From NCBI GenBank assembly GCA_016790395.1, contig JAEUPH010000145.1, forward strand, positions 1-42,095: a stretch of DNA of 42,095 bases, written 5' to 3'. This DNA comes from Rubrivivax sp. (lineage in GTDB: Bacteria; Pseudomonadota; Gammaproteobacteria; Burkholderiales; Burkholderiaceae_C). The translations under genes were made by a program, and so were the position numbers. How positions within the stretch are numbered: position 1 is the first letter of the stretch; each line of letters starts with the position of its first letter. Of the stretch, positions 32,480-40,925 are shown piece by piece. The notes under the pieces are model-generated. The model made no database searches. It was not told where the DNA came from and saw only the letters and a list, made by a program, of their open reading frames with translations.

Positions 32480-34849
32480 ATGAGGAACAGGCGGCTGGCT
32501 CGGGTGCATCGATGGGGGCGGTGGCGGGCCGTTGCTGCGGGAGCGGCACTGCTGGCGGCCGGACCGGCGCTGGCGCAGCGCGCGCAGTCGGGGTGGCTGC
32601 TGGAGGGCTTTGGCGAATACAACAGCGTGGCCGTGGGCATCTCTTCCAACGGCATCCTGGCGGTTCGCAGCGATACCGGTGGCGCCCTGCTGAACCCGGA
32701 CGGCAGCGTCACCCGCCTGGGCACCTACCAGGGCCAGAACGTCTACGTCTCCGGTGTCAACGCGCTGGGTCAGGTGGCCGGCCATGTGTTGGACAACCAA
32801 GGGGGCGTCACGGGCCTGCGCTGGCAGGGCGGGGCGTTCACGGTACTCGATCCGACCGGCCAACTCGCCTTCATTCCCTCGGCCATCAACGACCAGGGCA
32901 CCATCGTCGGCACCGACTACTCGCAAGCGGGGACCCGTGCCATGGTCTGGAGCGATGGGACTCTGCGCGACGTGGGCCTGGCTGCCTCCCAAGCGACAGC
33001 GATCAGCCCGTCGGGGCTGGTCGCGGGAACCTTTCCCGATGCGGGCGGCGTCCTGCGGCCCTTCGTGTTCAACGGTACGTTCTCCACCATCGCGCCCACG
33101 CCGGGCCAGGCCTCCGTGGGAGGCGTTTTCGGGGTCAATGACCGTGGAGACGTGGCGGGCCACTACATCAGCGGGGCCGACCTGCCTTTCCTGTCTGTGG
33201 GCGGGCAAGCGGTCGCGCTGGGCCACCCAGACCGTGGCTCGGGCTATGCACTCGGTCTGAACGCCGATGGCCTGGCAGTGGGACGTTGGGACCATCCGGA
33301 CTTCAGCACCAGAGCCGTCCTCTACGCCCAAGGCCGCGTGATCGACCTGAACACCGTCAACGGCGTGGCCGGCAGCGGCTGGACGCTGACGGCGGCATCG
33401 GCGATCAACGATCTCGGCCAGATGGCCGTGCAGATGGGGGACGGCATCGCAACAAGCCAGGCCGGGCGCCTGACGCTGAGCGACAACGTCTGGGAAGGTG
33501 CCGTGGGTGGCCACTGGGACGACGCCGCCGGCTGGAGCCACGGCGTGATGCCCAACCGACTGGCCCATGTCTGGCTGGACCCCACGCGCAGCCTCACGGT
33601 GCTGGGGCCGGCCGGCCGCGCCGAGGTTCGGCGCTTGACCATCGGCACCGGCGCATCGGGCGGTGGCGGCATCGCCACGCTGCAGTTGAACGGCGGTACC
33701 CTCGCCGCCGTCGGTGACAGCCCCAACAACGTCAACGGCTTTCAGGGCGTTCTCATCGGCCGCAACGGCGTGCTCACCGGCGACGGTGTCATCTCGGTGG
33801 AGTCGCAGGCCGTAGGCGGCGTGTTCAACCAGGGCACGGTGCTGGCCGACAACGTGCGCATCACCGGCAGCAACCTGATCAACGGCACCCTCTACAACCA
33901 CGGCCTCATCGCCGGCCAGGCCACGGGGCCGGCGCGCATCGTCTCCAGCTACCTCTTCAACGAGACCGACGGCCGCATCCGCGTGCTGGCCGGCGAGCGT
34001 CTGACGCTGGAGGCCGCGTTCGCCAATTACGGCAGCGTGGAGGTCCTGGGTGGCCGCTTCACGCACCGCGGCGGCGGCGAGATGTCCGTGCTGTCCACGG
34101 CCGGCGTGCCGGGCCGCGTGCTGGCACAGGATGCGCTCTTCACCTTCGAGACGGGCCTGCTCGTGGCCGGTGGGCAGTTCGCGTTCTCGGGCGGCACGAG
34201 CAACGTCTTCGGCGCCATCACCGTGCAACGCTCGGCGCTGGACAACCGGGGCGGGCAGCTGATCGTCTCCGGCAACAGCCGCGTGGCCTTCTACGACGGG
34301 CTGGACGTGCAGTCCGGCGGTGAACTGCGCGTGGCGGCGGGTTCCGTGGCCAGCTTCTTCGGCCTGGTGCGTCAGCGTACCGGTGCGCTCTTCACCGGCA
34401 CCGGCACCAAGTTCTACGAAGGCGGGCTGGCCATCGGCAACTCGCCGGGAATCGGCACCGACGAAGGTGACGTCAGCTTCGGGGGCGGCAACGTCTACTT
34501 CGCCGAGATCGGCGGCACCGGGCCGGGAACGGGACACGACCAGCTGATCGTCGGCGGCCACCTCAGCTTCGGCGGCACGCTCAAGCTCGAGTCCTGGCTG
34601 GGCTACACGGGCGCCATCGGCGAACGCTACGACCTCTTCGATTGGGGTTCGGCCGAAGGGCAGTTCGACTTCATCGATGCCGGCGGTCTGCTGCTGGCCG
34701 ATGGCGCAGTGCTGGACACCAGCCGCCTGTACGTGGACGGCAGCGTGGGGATTGCGGCCGTGCCCGAGCCGGGCACCTGGGCGCTGTGGCTGGCGGGTGG
34801 CGTGTCGATCCTGGGCCTGGCGAGGCGGCGCCGGACGCGGGTGCCCTGA
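32480..34849 (+). CDS. PEP-CTERM-anchored secreted protein with HAF and passenger-like repeats
   Basis: From ATG 32480 the protein has 789 residues. A signal peptide (about 1-33, basic MRNRRLARVHRWGRWR then an AAGAALLAAG core, AQ cleavage) leads to HAF-type repeats at about 35-300 (INDQGTIVGTD, VNDRGDVAGHY, INDLGQMAVQM). Glycine-rich autotransporter-passenger-like strands follow (about 330-755, LTIGTGASGGGGIATLQLNGGT and others). It ends in VPEPGTWALWLAGGV and RRRR, the PEP-CTERM tag read by an exosortase. Such proteins go to the cell surface or exopolysaccharide layer. The exosortase is elsewhere. The gene stands alone, with its own regulatory repeats and a terminator. Confidence 0.9.
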   Translation: MRNRRLARVHRWGRWRAVAAGAALLAAGPALAQRAQSGWLLEGFGEYNSVAVGISSNGILAVRSDTGGALLNPDGSVTRLGTYQGQNVYVSGVNALGQVAGHVLDNQGGVTGLRWQGGAFTVLDPTGQLAFIPSAINDQGTIVGTDYSQAGTRAMVWSDGTLRDVGLAASQATAISPSGLVAGTFPDAGGVLRPFVFNGTFSTIAPTPGQASVGGVFGVNDRGDVAGHYISGADLPFLSVGGQAVALGHPDRGSGYALGLNADGLAVGRWDHPDFSTRAVLYAQGRVIDLNTVNGVAGSGWTLTAASAINDLGQMAVQMGDGIATSQAGRLTLSDNVWEGAVGGHWDDAAGWSHGVMPNRLAHVWLDPTRSLTVLGPAGRAEVRRLTIGTGASGGGGIATLQLNGGTLAAVGDSPNNVNGFQGVLIGRNGVLTGDGVISVESQAVGGVFNQGTVLADNVRITGSNLINGTLYNHGLIAGQATGPARIVSSYLFNETDGRIRVLAGERLTLEAAFANYGSVEVLGGRFTHRGGGEMSVLSTAGVPGRVLAQDALFTFETGLLVAGGQFAFSGGTSNVFGAITVQRSALDNRGGQLIVSGNSRVAFYDGLDVQSGGELRVAAGSVASFFGLVRQRTGALFTGTGTKFYEGGLAIGNSPGIGTDEGDVSFGGGNVYFAEIGGTGPGTGHDQLIVGGHLSFGGTLKLESWLGYTGAIGERYDLFDWGSAEGQFDFIDAGGLLLADGAVLDTSRLYVDGSVGIAAVPEPGTWALWLAGGVSILGLARRRRTRVP

Positions 34850-34854
34850 TGGCG

Positions 34855-34878
34855 AAAGGCCGCCCAAGGGCGGCCTTT
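34855..34878. terminator. Bidirectional rho-independent-type terminator
   Basis: AAAGGCCGCC, loop CAAG and GGCGGCCTTT form a 10-bp stem with A-tract and T-tract ends. It lies between the PEP-CTERM gene (stop 34849) and the convergent Bug gene (stop 34904), so it can end both messages. Confidence 0.8.
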
Positions 34879-34903
34879 CCTGCGTTGAGCCGGGTGGGAC
34901 CGT

Positions 34904-35878
34904 TCAGTCCGCGTACTGCCCTGCGGCCTTGATGACGGGGCCCCACTTGTTGATCTCGGCCTCGACGAACTTCTTGTGCTCGGCGCCGTTGATGCGGCCG
35001 TCGGTGACGACCACCGCGCCCAGGGCCTCTTCACGCTTGATGAACTCGGCGTCCTTCAGCGCGGTCTTCAGCGCGGCGTTGATGGCATCGAGCGCCGCCT
35101 TGGGCGTGCCCTTGGGCGCGTACAGGCCGTGCCAGATGCTCACGTTGAAGCCCTTCAGGCCCTGCGACTCCAGCGTCGGCAGCTTGGCCAGCGCGGGCGT
35201 GCTCAGCGGCTTGGACGTGGTCACGGCATAGGCCTTCACCGCGCCGGCGGCGATCTGGCCGGTGGTGTTGGTGGTCTGGTCGCACATGATGTCGACCTGG
35301 CCACCGAGAATGTCGTTCATGGCCGGCGCCGTGCCCTTGTACGGCACGGTGGTCATGTCCACGCCCATGGCCTGCTGGAACAGCAGGCCGCACAGGTGCG
35401 AGGCGGCACCCAGGCCGGCGTTGGCGAGGTTGATCTTGCCCTTGTTGGCGTTGATCCAGGTGCGCAGTTCGGCGAAGTTGGCGGCCGGCAGGCTGGGGCG
35501 GCCGATCAGCGTCATCGGCACTTCGTTGACCATGCCGACGTACTCGAAGTCGTCCAGCGTCTTGTAGGGCAGGTTGCGGTACAGCGCCGGACTGGTGGCC
35601 ATGCCGATGTGGTGCAGCAGCAGCGTGTAGCCGTCCGGCGCCGCCTTGGCCACCTTGGCCGCGCCCAGCGTGCCGCCGGCGCCGCCGACGTTCTCGATGA
35701 TGACCGGCTGGCCGTTCATGCTCTTGCGCATGGCCTCGGCGAGGTCGCGCGCCACCTTGTCCGTCGGGCCGCCGGCCGAGAAGGGCACGACGATGGTGAC
35801 GGGCTTTTCGGGGTAGGCGGCCAGTGCGCTGCCGGTGGCCAGCAGGGCGGTAGCGAGCGCGATCACGGTCTTTTGCAT
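34904..35878 (-). CDS. Bug-family (TctC-like) periplasmic binding protein
   Basis: The 324-residue protein starts at ATG 35878 with CAGGAGAC just upstream. A Sec signal MQKTVIALATALLATGSALA is cleaved before AYPEKP. Hallmarks are PVTIVVPFSAGGPTDKVA, VGGAGGTLGAAKVA, TVPYKGTAPAMNDIL and SIWHGLYAPKGTP. It follows the ligase gene after a 114-bp gap with a hairpin, so it may have its own message. Sec rather than twin-arginine signal sets it apart from four of the other Bug proteins here. It may take up the acid the adjacent ligase activates. Confidence 0.93.
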   Translation of the reverse strand: MQKTVIALATALLATGSALAAYPEKPVTIVVPFSAGGPTDKVARDLAEAMRKSMNGQPVIIENVGGAGGTLGAAKVAKAAPDGYTLLLHHIGMATSPALYRNLPYKTLDDFEYVGMVNEVPMTLIGRPSLPAANFAELRTWINANKGKINLANAGLGAASHLCGLLFQQAMGVDMTTVPYKGTAPAMNDILGGQVDIMCDQTTNTTGQIAAGAVKAYAVTTSKPLSTPALAKLPTLESQGLKGFNVSIWHGLYAPKGTPKAALDAINAALKTALKDAEFIKREEALGAVVVTDGRINGAEHKKFVEAEINKWGPVIKAAGQYAD

Positions 35879-35925
35879 GGCTTGTCTCCTGGGAGCGCGG
35901 GCAGTTGGGTCGCCGGGATTGTGCG

Positions 35926-35946
35926 GTGCCGGCCTCGGCCCGGCAC
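35926..35946 (-). terminator. Hairpin between the ligase and the Bug gene
   Basis: GTGCCGG, a 7-base loop and CCGGCAC form a 7-bp stem about 47 bases past the ligase stop on the minus strand. No U-tract is seen. It could end or pause the transporter operon message before the Bug gene. Confidence 0.35.
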
Positions 35947-35992
35947 AGTGGGAAATACGTAGGCCCAGCGTCTGCGGTGGCTTCGGGCCCCC

Positions 35993-37240
35993 TCAGACGG
36001 TACGCCGATCCTCGATCACCTTGCCGTCGTTGGGCAGGCTGCCGGGGGCGGCCAGCACCACCTCGCCGCGCAGTTTGGTGACGTCGCGCAGCGTGGCGGC
36101 CACGGCAGCGGCCAGGCCTTCTGCATGCGCGGCCACCTCGACGTGCAGCGTCATCTGGTCGTTGGCCATCTCGCCGCTGACGACGAGCCGGCCGCGGCCC
36201 AGTTCCGGGTGGCGCCTGAGGACCTGGGCCACCTGGCCCGGGTGCACGAACATGCCGCGCACCTTGGCTGTCTGGTCGGCGCGGCCCATCCAGCCCTTGA
36301 TGCGGCGGTTGGTGCGCCCGGTGGGGCAACTGCCCGCCAGCACCGCGCTCATGTCGCCGGTGCCGAAGCGCACCAGCGGATAGTCGGGGTTCAGCACCGT
36401 GACGACGACTTCGCCCACTTCGCCTTCGGGCACCGGGTCGCCGGTGCCTGGGCGCACGATCTCCACGATCACGCCTTCGTCCAGCACCAGCCCTTCGCGC
36501 GCGGCGGTCTCGTAGGCGACAAGGCCCACGTCGGCGGTGCCGTAGTTCTGGTAGCCCGCCACGCCGCGGGCCGAAAGCCAGTCGCGCAGCGCGGGCGGGA
36601 AGGCTTCGCCACCCAACGAGGCCTTGCGCAGGGTCGGCAGGGCCTGGCCCAGTTCCTCGGCCTTCTCCAGCGCGATTCGGAGGAAGCTGGGTGTGCCGGC
36701 ATAGGCGTCAGGCTGCAAGTCGGCCATGGCCTTGAGCTGCAGTTCGGTGTTGCCCACGCCACCGGGGAACACGGTGCAGCCGATGGCGTGTGCACCGCCT
36801 TCCATCATCGAGCCGGCCGGCGTGAGGTGGTAGCTGAAGCTGTTGTGCACCAGGTCGCCGGCGCGGAAGCCGGCGGCGAAGAGCGCACGGCCGAAGCGCC
36901 AGTAGTCGGGTGCGGCGCCTTCCGGCTCGTAGATGGGGCCGGGCGACTGGAAGACCTTGCGCGCCGGGCGCAGGCCCAGGGCGCGCCAGCCGATGGCGGA
37001 GAAGCCACCGAAAGGCCGCTGAGCGGCCTGCCGCTCCAGCAGTTCACTCTTGCGCGTGACGGGCAATTGCGCCAGCGCCAGGCGCGAATTCACGGCGGCG
37101 GCGTCCACACCGGCCAGCACGGCGGCGAAGCCGATCGTGCCCTGGGCTGCGGCCACCTGCCGCGGCAGCGCCGCCAGCTGCGCGGCCTCGCGTTCGTCGG
37201 CGCTGCGGGTTTCCAGCGCGTCGTAGTGATGCTCAGTCAT
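35993..37240 (-). CDS. Phenylacetate-CoA ligase-like adenylate-forming enzyme (PaaK family)
   Basis: The 415-residue protein looks like the PaaK branch of AMP-forming CoA ligases: LVHNSFSYHLTPAGSMMEGG, AYAGTPSFLRIALEKAEE, YQNYGTADVGLVAYE and VRFGTGDMSAVLAGSCPTGRTNRRIKGWMGRADQTAKVRGMFV, the last region holding the hinge and AMP-contact residues. It activates a carboxylic acid, possibly aromatic, to its CoA ester using ATP. The gene is last in the branched-chain-type ABC operon and overlaps the 100-residue gene by 8 bases. The pairing of importer and ligase suggests it activates what the importer brings in. The acid itself is not known. Confidence 0.88.
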   Translation of the reverse strand: MTEHHYDALETRSADEREAAQLAALPRQVAAAQGTIGFAAVLAGVDAAAVNSRLALAQLPVTRKSELLERQAAQRPFGGFSAIGWRALGLRPARKVFQSPGPIYEPEGAAPDYWRFGRALFAAGFRAGDLVHNSFSYHLTPAGSMMEGGAHAIGCTVFPGGVGNTELQLKAMADLQPDAYAGTPSFLRIALEKAEELGQALPTLRKASLGGEAFPPALRDWLSARGVAGYQNYGTADVGLVAYETAAREGLVLDEGVIVEIVRPGTGDPVPEGEVGEVVVTVLNPDYPLVRFGTGDMSAVLAGSCPTGRTNRRIKGWMGRADQTAKVRGMFVHPGQVAQVLRRHPELGRGRLVVSGEMANDQMTLHVEVAAHAEGLAAAVAATLRDVTKLRGEVVLAAPGSLPNDGKVIEDRRTV

Positions 37241-37535
37241 CGTTGTCGCTCCAGCCGGCGAGCTTCTTCTTCAGGTCGGCCACGAAGTCGCGCACATCGG
37301 CGCTGTTCTTGAGCGTCTTCGGCGCCCACTCCGGGCTGCTGCGCGAGGGACGCCTGACGATGGCGGCCTGGATGGCCGAACCGTCGATCACCGCCTTGGC
37401 GATGGCCGTGCCGCGGCGTTCGAAGCGGCCCTCGCGTTCCGTCAGTCCGGCGTCGCGCAGATCGCGCTTCAGCTTGAGCAGCGCCTCGTCGGGCTTGAAC
37501 GCCGGCAGCGCGAAGGAGAAGTCGTCCGTGTCCAC
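37233..37535 (-). CDS. Small conserved-looking protein of unknown function (100 aa)
   Basis: The frame opens at GTG 37535 and gives 100 residues (DTDDFSFALPAFKPDEALLK through LKKKLAGWSDNDD). It is rich in Lys, Asp and Arg, without signal, membrane helix or known motif that I can see. It overlaps the ligase start by 8 bases and lies after the repeat that follows LivF. No clear Shine-Dalgarno precedes the GTG. Its place in a transporter-ligase operon and the coupled overlap argue that it is real. Confidence 0.7.
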   Translation of the reverse strand: MDTDDFSFALPAFKPDEALLKLKRDLRDAGLTEREGRFERRGTAIAKAVIDGSAIQAAIVRRPSRSSPEWAPKTLKNSADVRDFVADLKKKLAGWSDNDD

Positions 37536-37552
37536 GGTGTTGTCCAGATCAA

Positions 37553-37631
37553 GCCCCGGCGCGGATCCGGCTTGGCCGGGCCGCTGCCGGAGCCCCCTCG
37601 GGGGGTGGCGAGCGAAAGCGAGCCCGGGGGC
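37553..37631 (-). repeat. Intercistronic palindromic repeat, copy 2
   Basis: On the minus strand the core (37631-37592) matches copy 1, with a one-base expansion in the stem-loop GCTCGCTTTCGCTCGCC. The flank down to about 37553 shares AGCCGGATCCGCGCC with copy 1. It abuts the LivF stop and precedes the 100-residue gene. Confidence 0.8.
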
Positions 37632-38438
37632 CTACGACAACCAGCGCTTGCGCCGCTTGTAGCTCTTCACGTCCTTGAAGCTCTTGCGGTCGCCGCCGCC
37701 CATGCCCAGGTAGAACTCCTTGACGTCCTCGTTCTCGCGCAGGTCCTTGGCGGCGCCGTCCATCACGATGCGGCCGCTCTCCATGATGTAGCCGTGGTCG
37801 GCGTAGCGCAGCGCCATGTTGGTGTTCTGCTCGGCCAGCAGGAAGGTCACCTTCTCGCGCTGGTTCAGGTCCTTCACGATCTCGAACACCTCTTCGACGA
37901 TCTGCGGTGCCAGGCCCATGCTGGGCTCGTCCAGCAGCACCATCTTCGGGTCGGCCATCAGCGCGCGGCCGATGGCGCACATCTGCTGCTCGCCGCCCGA
38001 GGTGTAGGCGGCCTGGCTGGTGCGCCGCGTCTTCAGGCGCGGGAAGTAGTTGTAGACCTTCTCCAGCGTGGCTGCCACGGCGGCCTTGCCGTCCTTGCGC
38101 GTGTAGGCGCCGGTGAGCAGGTTCTCCTCGATCGTCAGGTGCGCGAAGCAGTGCCGGCCTTCCATCACCTGGATCACGCCGCGGTCGACCATGGCCGAGG
38201 TGGACAGCTTCTCGATGCGCTCGCCGCGCAGCTCGATGCTGCCCTTGGTCACCTCGCCGCGCTCGCCCGCCAGCAGGTTGCTGACGGCGCGCAGCGTGGT
38301 GGTCTTGCCGGCGCCGTTGCCGCCGAGCAGGGCCACCACGCCACCTTCCGGCACCTGCAGGCTCACGCCCTTCAGCACCAGGATGACGTGGTTGTAGATG
38401 ACCTCGATGCCGTTGACGTTGAGGAGAACCGCGCTCAT
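37632..38438 (-). CDS. livF: Branched-chain-type ABC transporter ATPase (LivF)
   Basis: The 268-residue ATPase has Walker A GGNGAGKTT (39-47), the signature SGGEQQ (147-152), Walker B MVLLDEP (166-172) and the switch His replaced as usual in LivF (LAEQNTNMAL). The C-terminus has a basic tail (KSYKRRKRWLS). It pairs with LivG to power import. The N-terminus LLNVNGIEVIYNHVILVLKG is typical. Gene order G-H-M-binding protein-F is complete. Substrates of such importers in this group include aromatic acids as well as amino acids. Confidence 0.95.
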   Translation of the reverse strand: MSAVLLNVNGIEVIYNHVILVLKGVSLQVPEGGVVALLGGNGAGKTTTLRAVSNLLAGERGEVTKGSIELRGERIEKLSTSAMVDRGVIQVMEGRHCFAHLTIEENLLTGAYTRKDGKAAVAATLEKVYNYFPRLKTRRTSQAAYTSGGEQQMCAIGRALMADPKMVLLDEPSMGLAPQIVEEVFEIVKDLNQREKVTFLLAEQNTNMALRYADHGYIMESGRIVMDGAAKDLRENEDVKEFYLGMGGGDRKSFKDVKSYKRRKRWLS

Positions 38439-38441
38439 GGG

Positions 38442-39752
38442 TCAGCTCTGGCAGTCCTCAGGGGTGCGGCGGGTGAGCTTCTTGTCGCCGGCGTACTTGT
38501 CGGCCGCGGCCTTGACCATCGGCTTGATGATCTGCTCGTCGGCCTGCATGAAGTCGGTGGTGAAGTTCCACTTGGCGCCGTCCCAGGTGTGCACGCGGGC
38601 CCAGGTGCTGCCCATGTGGTCCTGGCACGAGGTGGACAGCGGGCGCAGCACGCCGGCGAAGCCCAGCGCGTCCAGCTTCTTCTGGTCCAGTGCCAGGTTC
38701 TCCAGGCCCCAGCGCACCTGCTCGGCCGTCATCACCTTGCCTTTGCCGAAGCGCTCCTGCGCGCGGCGCACGGCCTCGATGCCCAGCATCTGGATGATCA
38801 GGCCGCGTGTGTACAGCACCGAGCCCACTTCATCCTTCGGGCCCGTGCCCTGGCCCTTGCCGTGCACGTGCTTCAGGATGTCCTGGATGACCTTGGGTTG
38901 CTGGCCCGAGGTGTTCAGCGCCAGCGCGTTGTAGCCCTTGGCGCCGGCCCCCACGTCCTTCACGTCGGGCTCGGCACCAGCCCACCACACGCCGTACATC
39001 TTTTCGCGCGGGTAGCCGGTGGCCTGCGCTTCCTTCAGCGCGGTGCTGTTCATCACGCCCCAGCCCCACAGCAGCACGTAGTCGGGCCGGCTCTGGCGTA
39101 CCTGCAGCCAAGCGCTCTTCTGCTCCACGCCGGGCGCGGTGACCGGGATCAGCTGCAGGTCGAAGCCGTGCATCTTGCTGCGCTCGGTGAGCAGCGGAAT
39201 CGGCTCCTTGCCGAAGGGGCTGTCGTGGTAGACGAGGGCGATCTTCTTGCCCTTGAGCTTGTCCAGCCCGCCTTCCTTCTTGCCGATGGTCTGGATCAGG
39301 ATGTCGGCGCCCGTCCAGTAGCTGCCCATCAGCGGGAAGTTCCACTTGAACACGCCACCGTCCTGGCTGGCCGAGAGGCCGTAGCCCAGCGTGATGAGCG
39401 GCATCTTGTCGCCCGGCGCCTTGTCGGTCAGTGCGAAGGTGATGCCGGTGCTCTGCGGGTCGAAGAGGGTGTTGGTCTTGCCCTTCAACCGCTCATAGCA
39501 CTCCACGCCCTTGTCGGTGGCGTAGCCGGTCTCGCATTCCTCGAAGGTGATCTTCACGCCGTTGATGCCGCCATCACGCGCGTTGATCATCTTGATGTAG
39601 TCCTGCTTGCCGTTGGCCCAGGGCGTGCCGTTGGGCGCGTACGGGCCGGTGCGGTACACCAGCAGCGGGAAGAACTGTTCCTTGGCCTGCGCGAACACGG
39701 CGCCGCTGCCCACCAGCGTTGCCGCTGCCACGATCATCGGGATGAATTTCAT
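38442..39752 (-). CDS. ABC transporter substrate-binding protein, branched-chain/aromatic acid type
   Basis: The 436-residue protein is a Peripla_BP_6-like binding protein. A Sec signal (MKFIPMIVAAATLVGSGAVF, cleaved near AQA) is followed by the lobe motifs FPLLVYRTGPYAPNGTP, INGVKITFEECETGYATDKGVECYERL and LKGKKIALVYHDSPFGKEPIPLL. Length exceeds LivK/LivJ (about 370), as in aromatic-acid or acyl-type members of the family. It sits between livM and livF. With a CoA ligase at the end of the operon, a carboxylic acid ligand is more likely than leucine. Confidence 0.92.
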   Translation of the reverse strand: MKFIPMIVAAATLVGSGAVFAQAKEQFFPLLVYRTGPYAPNGTPWANGKQDYIKMINARDGGINGVKITFEECETGYATDKGVECYERLKGKTNTLFDPQSTGITFALTDKAPGDKMPLITLGYGLSASQDGGVFKWNFPLMGSYWTGADILIQTIGKKEGGLDKLKGKKIALVYHDSPFGKEPIPLLTERSKMHGFDLQLIPVTAPGVEQKSAWLQVRQSRPDYVLLWGWGVMNSTALKEAQATGYPREKMYGVWWAGAEPDVKDVGAGAKGYNALALNTSGQQPKVIQDILKHVHGKGQGTGPKDEVGSVLYTRGLIIQMLGIEAVRRAQERFGKGKVMTAEQVRWGLENLALDQKKLDALGFAGVLRPLSTSCQDHMGSTWARVHTWDGAKWNFTTDFMQADEQIIKPMVKAAADKYAGDKKLTRRTPEDCQS

Positions 39753-39776
39753 GCTTGTCTCCGGGTGAACAACTGC

Positions 39777-40841
39777 TTAATGGGGGAAGGGCCAAAGGCG
39801 CAGTTTTTCCTTGGCCGTGGACCACAGCCGCGCGATGCCGTGCGGCTCCTTGATGAGGAAGAAGACGATCAGCGAACCGAAGATCATCGTCGTCAGGTGG
39901 GCGGCCAGCGCGGTGTCGATGGACATGCCGAACCAGCGCGGCACGTTGTCCAGCGCGATGGGCAGCACCACGATGAAAGCGGCGCCGAAGAAGCTGCCCA
40001 TCACCGAGCCCAGGCCGCCGATGATCACCATGAACAGCAGGTCGAAAGAGCGGTTGATGTTGAAGGCAGCCGGCTCCCAGGACCCGAGGTGCACGAAGGC
40101 CCACAGCGCGCCGGCCACGCCGACGATGAAGCTGCTCACCGCGAAGGCCGAGAGCTTGGCGTAGACCGGGCGGATGCCGATGACGGCGGCCGCCACGTCC
40201 ATGTCGCGGATGGCCATCCACTCGCGCCCGATGTGGCCGCGCACCAGGTTCTTGGCCAGCACCGCGAAGACGATCAGGAAGCCCAGGCAGAACAGGTACT
40301 TGGCCTGCGGCGATTCGATGGGCAGGCCGAACAGCTGCAGGCTGGCCACGCTGACCGAACCCGAGCTGCTGTCGTTGGTGACCCACTTCAGCCGCAGGCA
40401 GGCCCAGTCGACGAAGAACTGCGCCGCCAGCGTCGCCACCGCCAGGTACAGGCCCTTGATGCGCAGCGACGGGATGCCGAAGGCCACGCCCACCACCGTG
40501 GCCGCCACGCCGCCCAGCAGCAGCGAGACGATGAGCGGCATGCCTTCGATGCGCGCCTGCACGTTGTAGGCCGCGTAGGCGCCCACCGCCATGAAGGCGC
40601 CGGTGCCCAGGCTGATCTGCCCGCAGTAGCCGACCAGGATGTTGAGCCCCAGCGCCGCCAGCGACAGGATGAGGAAGGGGATGAGGATGGCGCGGAACAG
40701 GTACTCGCTGGCGAACATCGGCACCAGCACCAGGGCCACCGCCAGCAGCAGCCCGATGAAGATGCGGTCCTGCGCGATCGGGAAGACCTGCTGGTCCGCG
40801 CGATAGCTCGTCTTGAACTGACCGTTTTCTCTGTAGAGCAT
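39777..40841 (-). CDS. livM: Branched-chain-type ABC transporter permease (LivM)
   Basis: The 354-residue protein has about eight to ten transmembrane helices and the LivM motif LGLNILVGYCGQISLGTGAFMAVGAY. A conserved loop for ATPase contact, GREWMAIRDMDVAAAVIGI, lies after the middle helices. An N-terminal soluble stretch (MLYRENGQFKTSYRADQQVFP) precedes the first helix. It forms the membrane channel with LivH. It lies downstream of livH across a gap of about 84 bases holding repeat copy 3. Confidence 0.94.
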   Translation of the reverse strand: MLYRENGQFKTSYRADQQVFPIAQDRIFIGLLLAVALVLVPMFASEYLFRAILIPFLILSLAALGLNILVGYCGQISLGTGAFMAVGAYAAYNVQARIEGMPLIVSLLLGGVAATVVGVAFGIPSLRIKGLYLAVATLAAQFFVDWACLRLKWVTNDSSSGSVSVASLQLFGLPIESPQAKYLFCLGFLIVFAVLAKNLVRGHIGREWMAIRDMDVAAAVIGIRPVYAKLSAFAVSSFIVGVAGALWAFVHLGSWEPAAFNINRSFDLLFMVIIGGLGSVMGSFFGAAFIVVLPIALDNVPRWFGMSIDTALAAHLTTMIFGSLIVFFLIKEPHGIARLWSTAKEKLRLWPFPH

Positions 40842-40877
40842 CAGGCCTCCCGCCGGGCCGCCCCAAGGGAGGCATGC

Positions 40878-40916
40878 GCCCCCTCGGGGGGCAGCGAACG
40901 AAGTGAGCTTGGGGGC
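40878..40916 (-). repeat. Intercistronic palindromic repeat, copy 3
   Basis: On the minus strand the core runs as in copy 1 (CCCCCAAGCTCACTTCGTTC, then CCCCC-CGA-GGGGG), with about three differences. It lies in the gap between livH (stop 40926) and livM (start 40841). Unlike copies 1 and 2 the flank is not shared. Confidence 0.8.
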
Positions 40917-40925
40917 TTCATGTCA

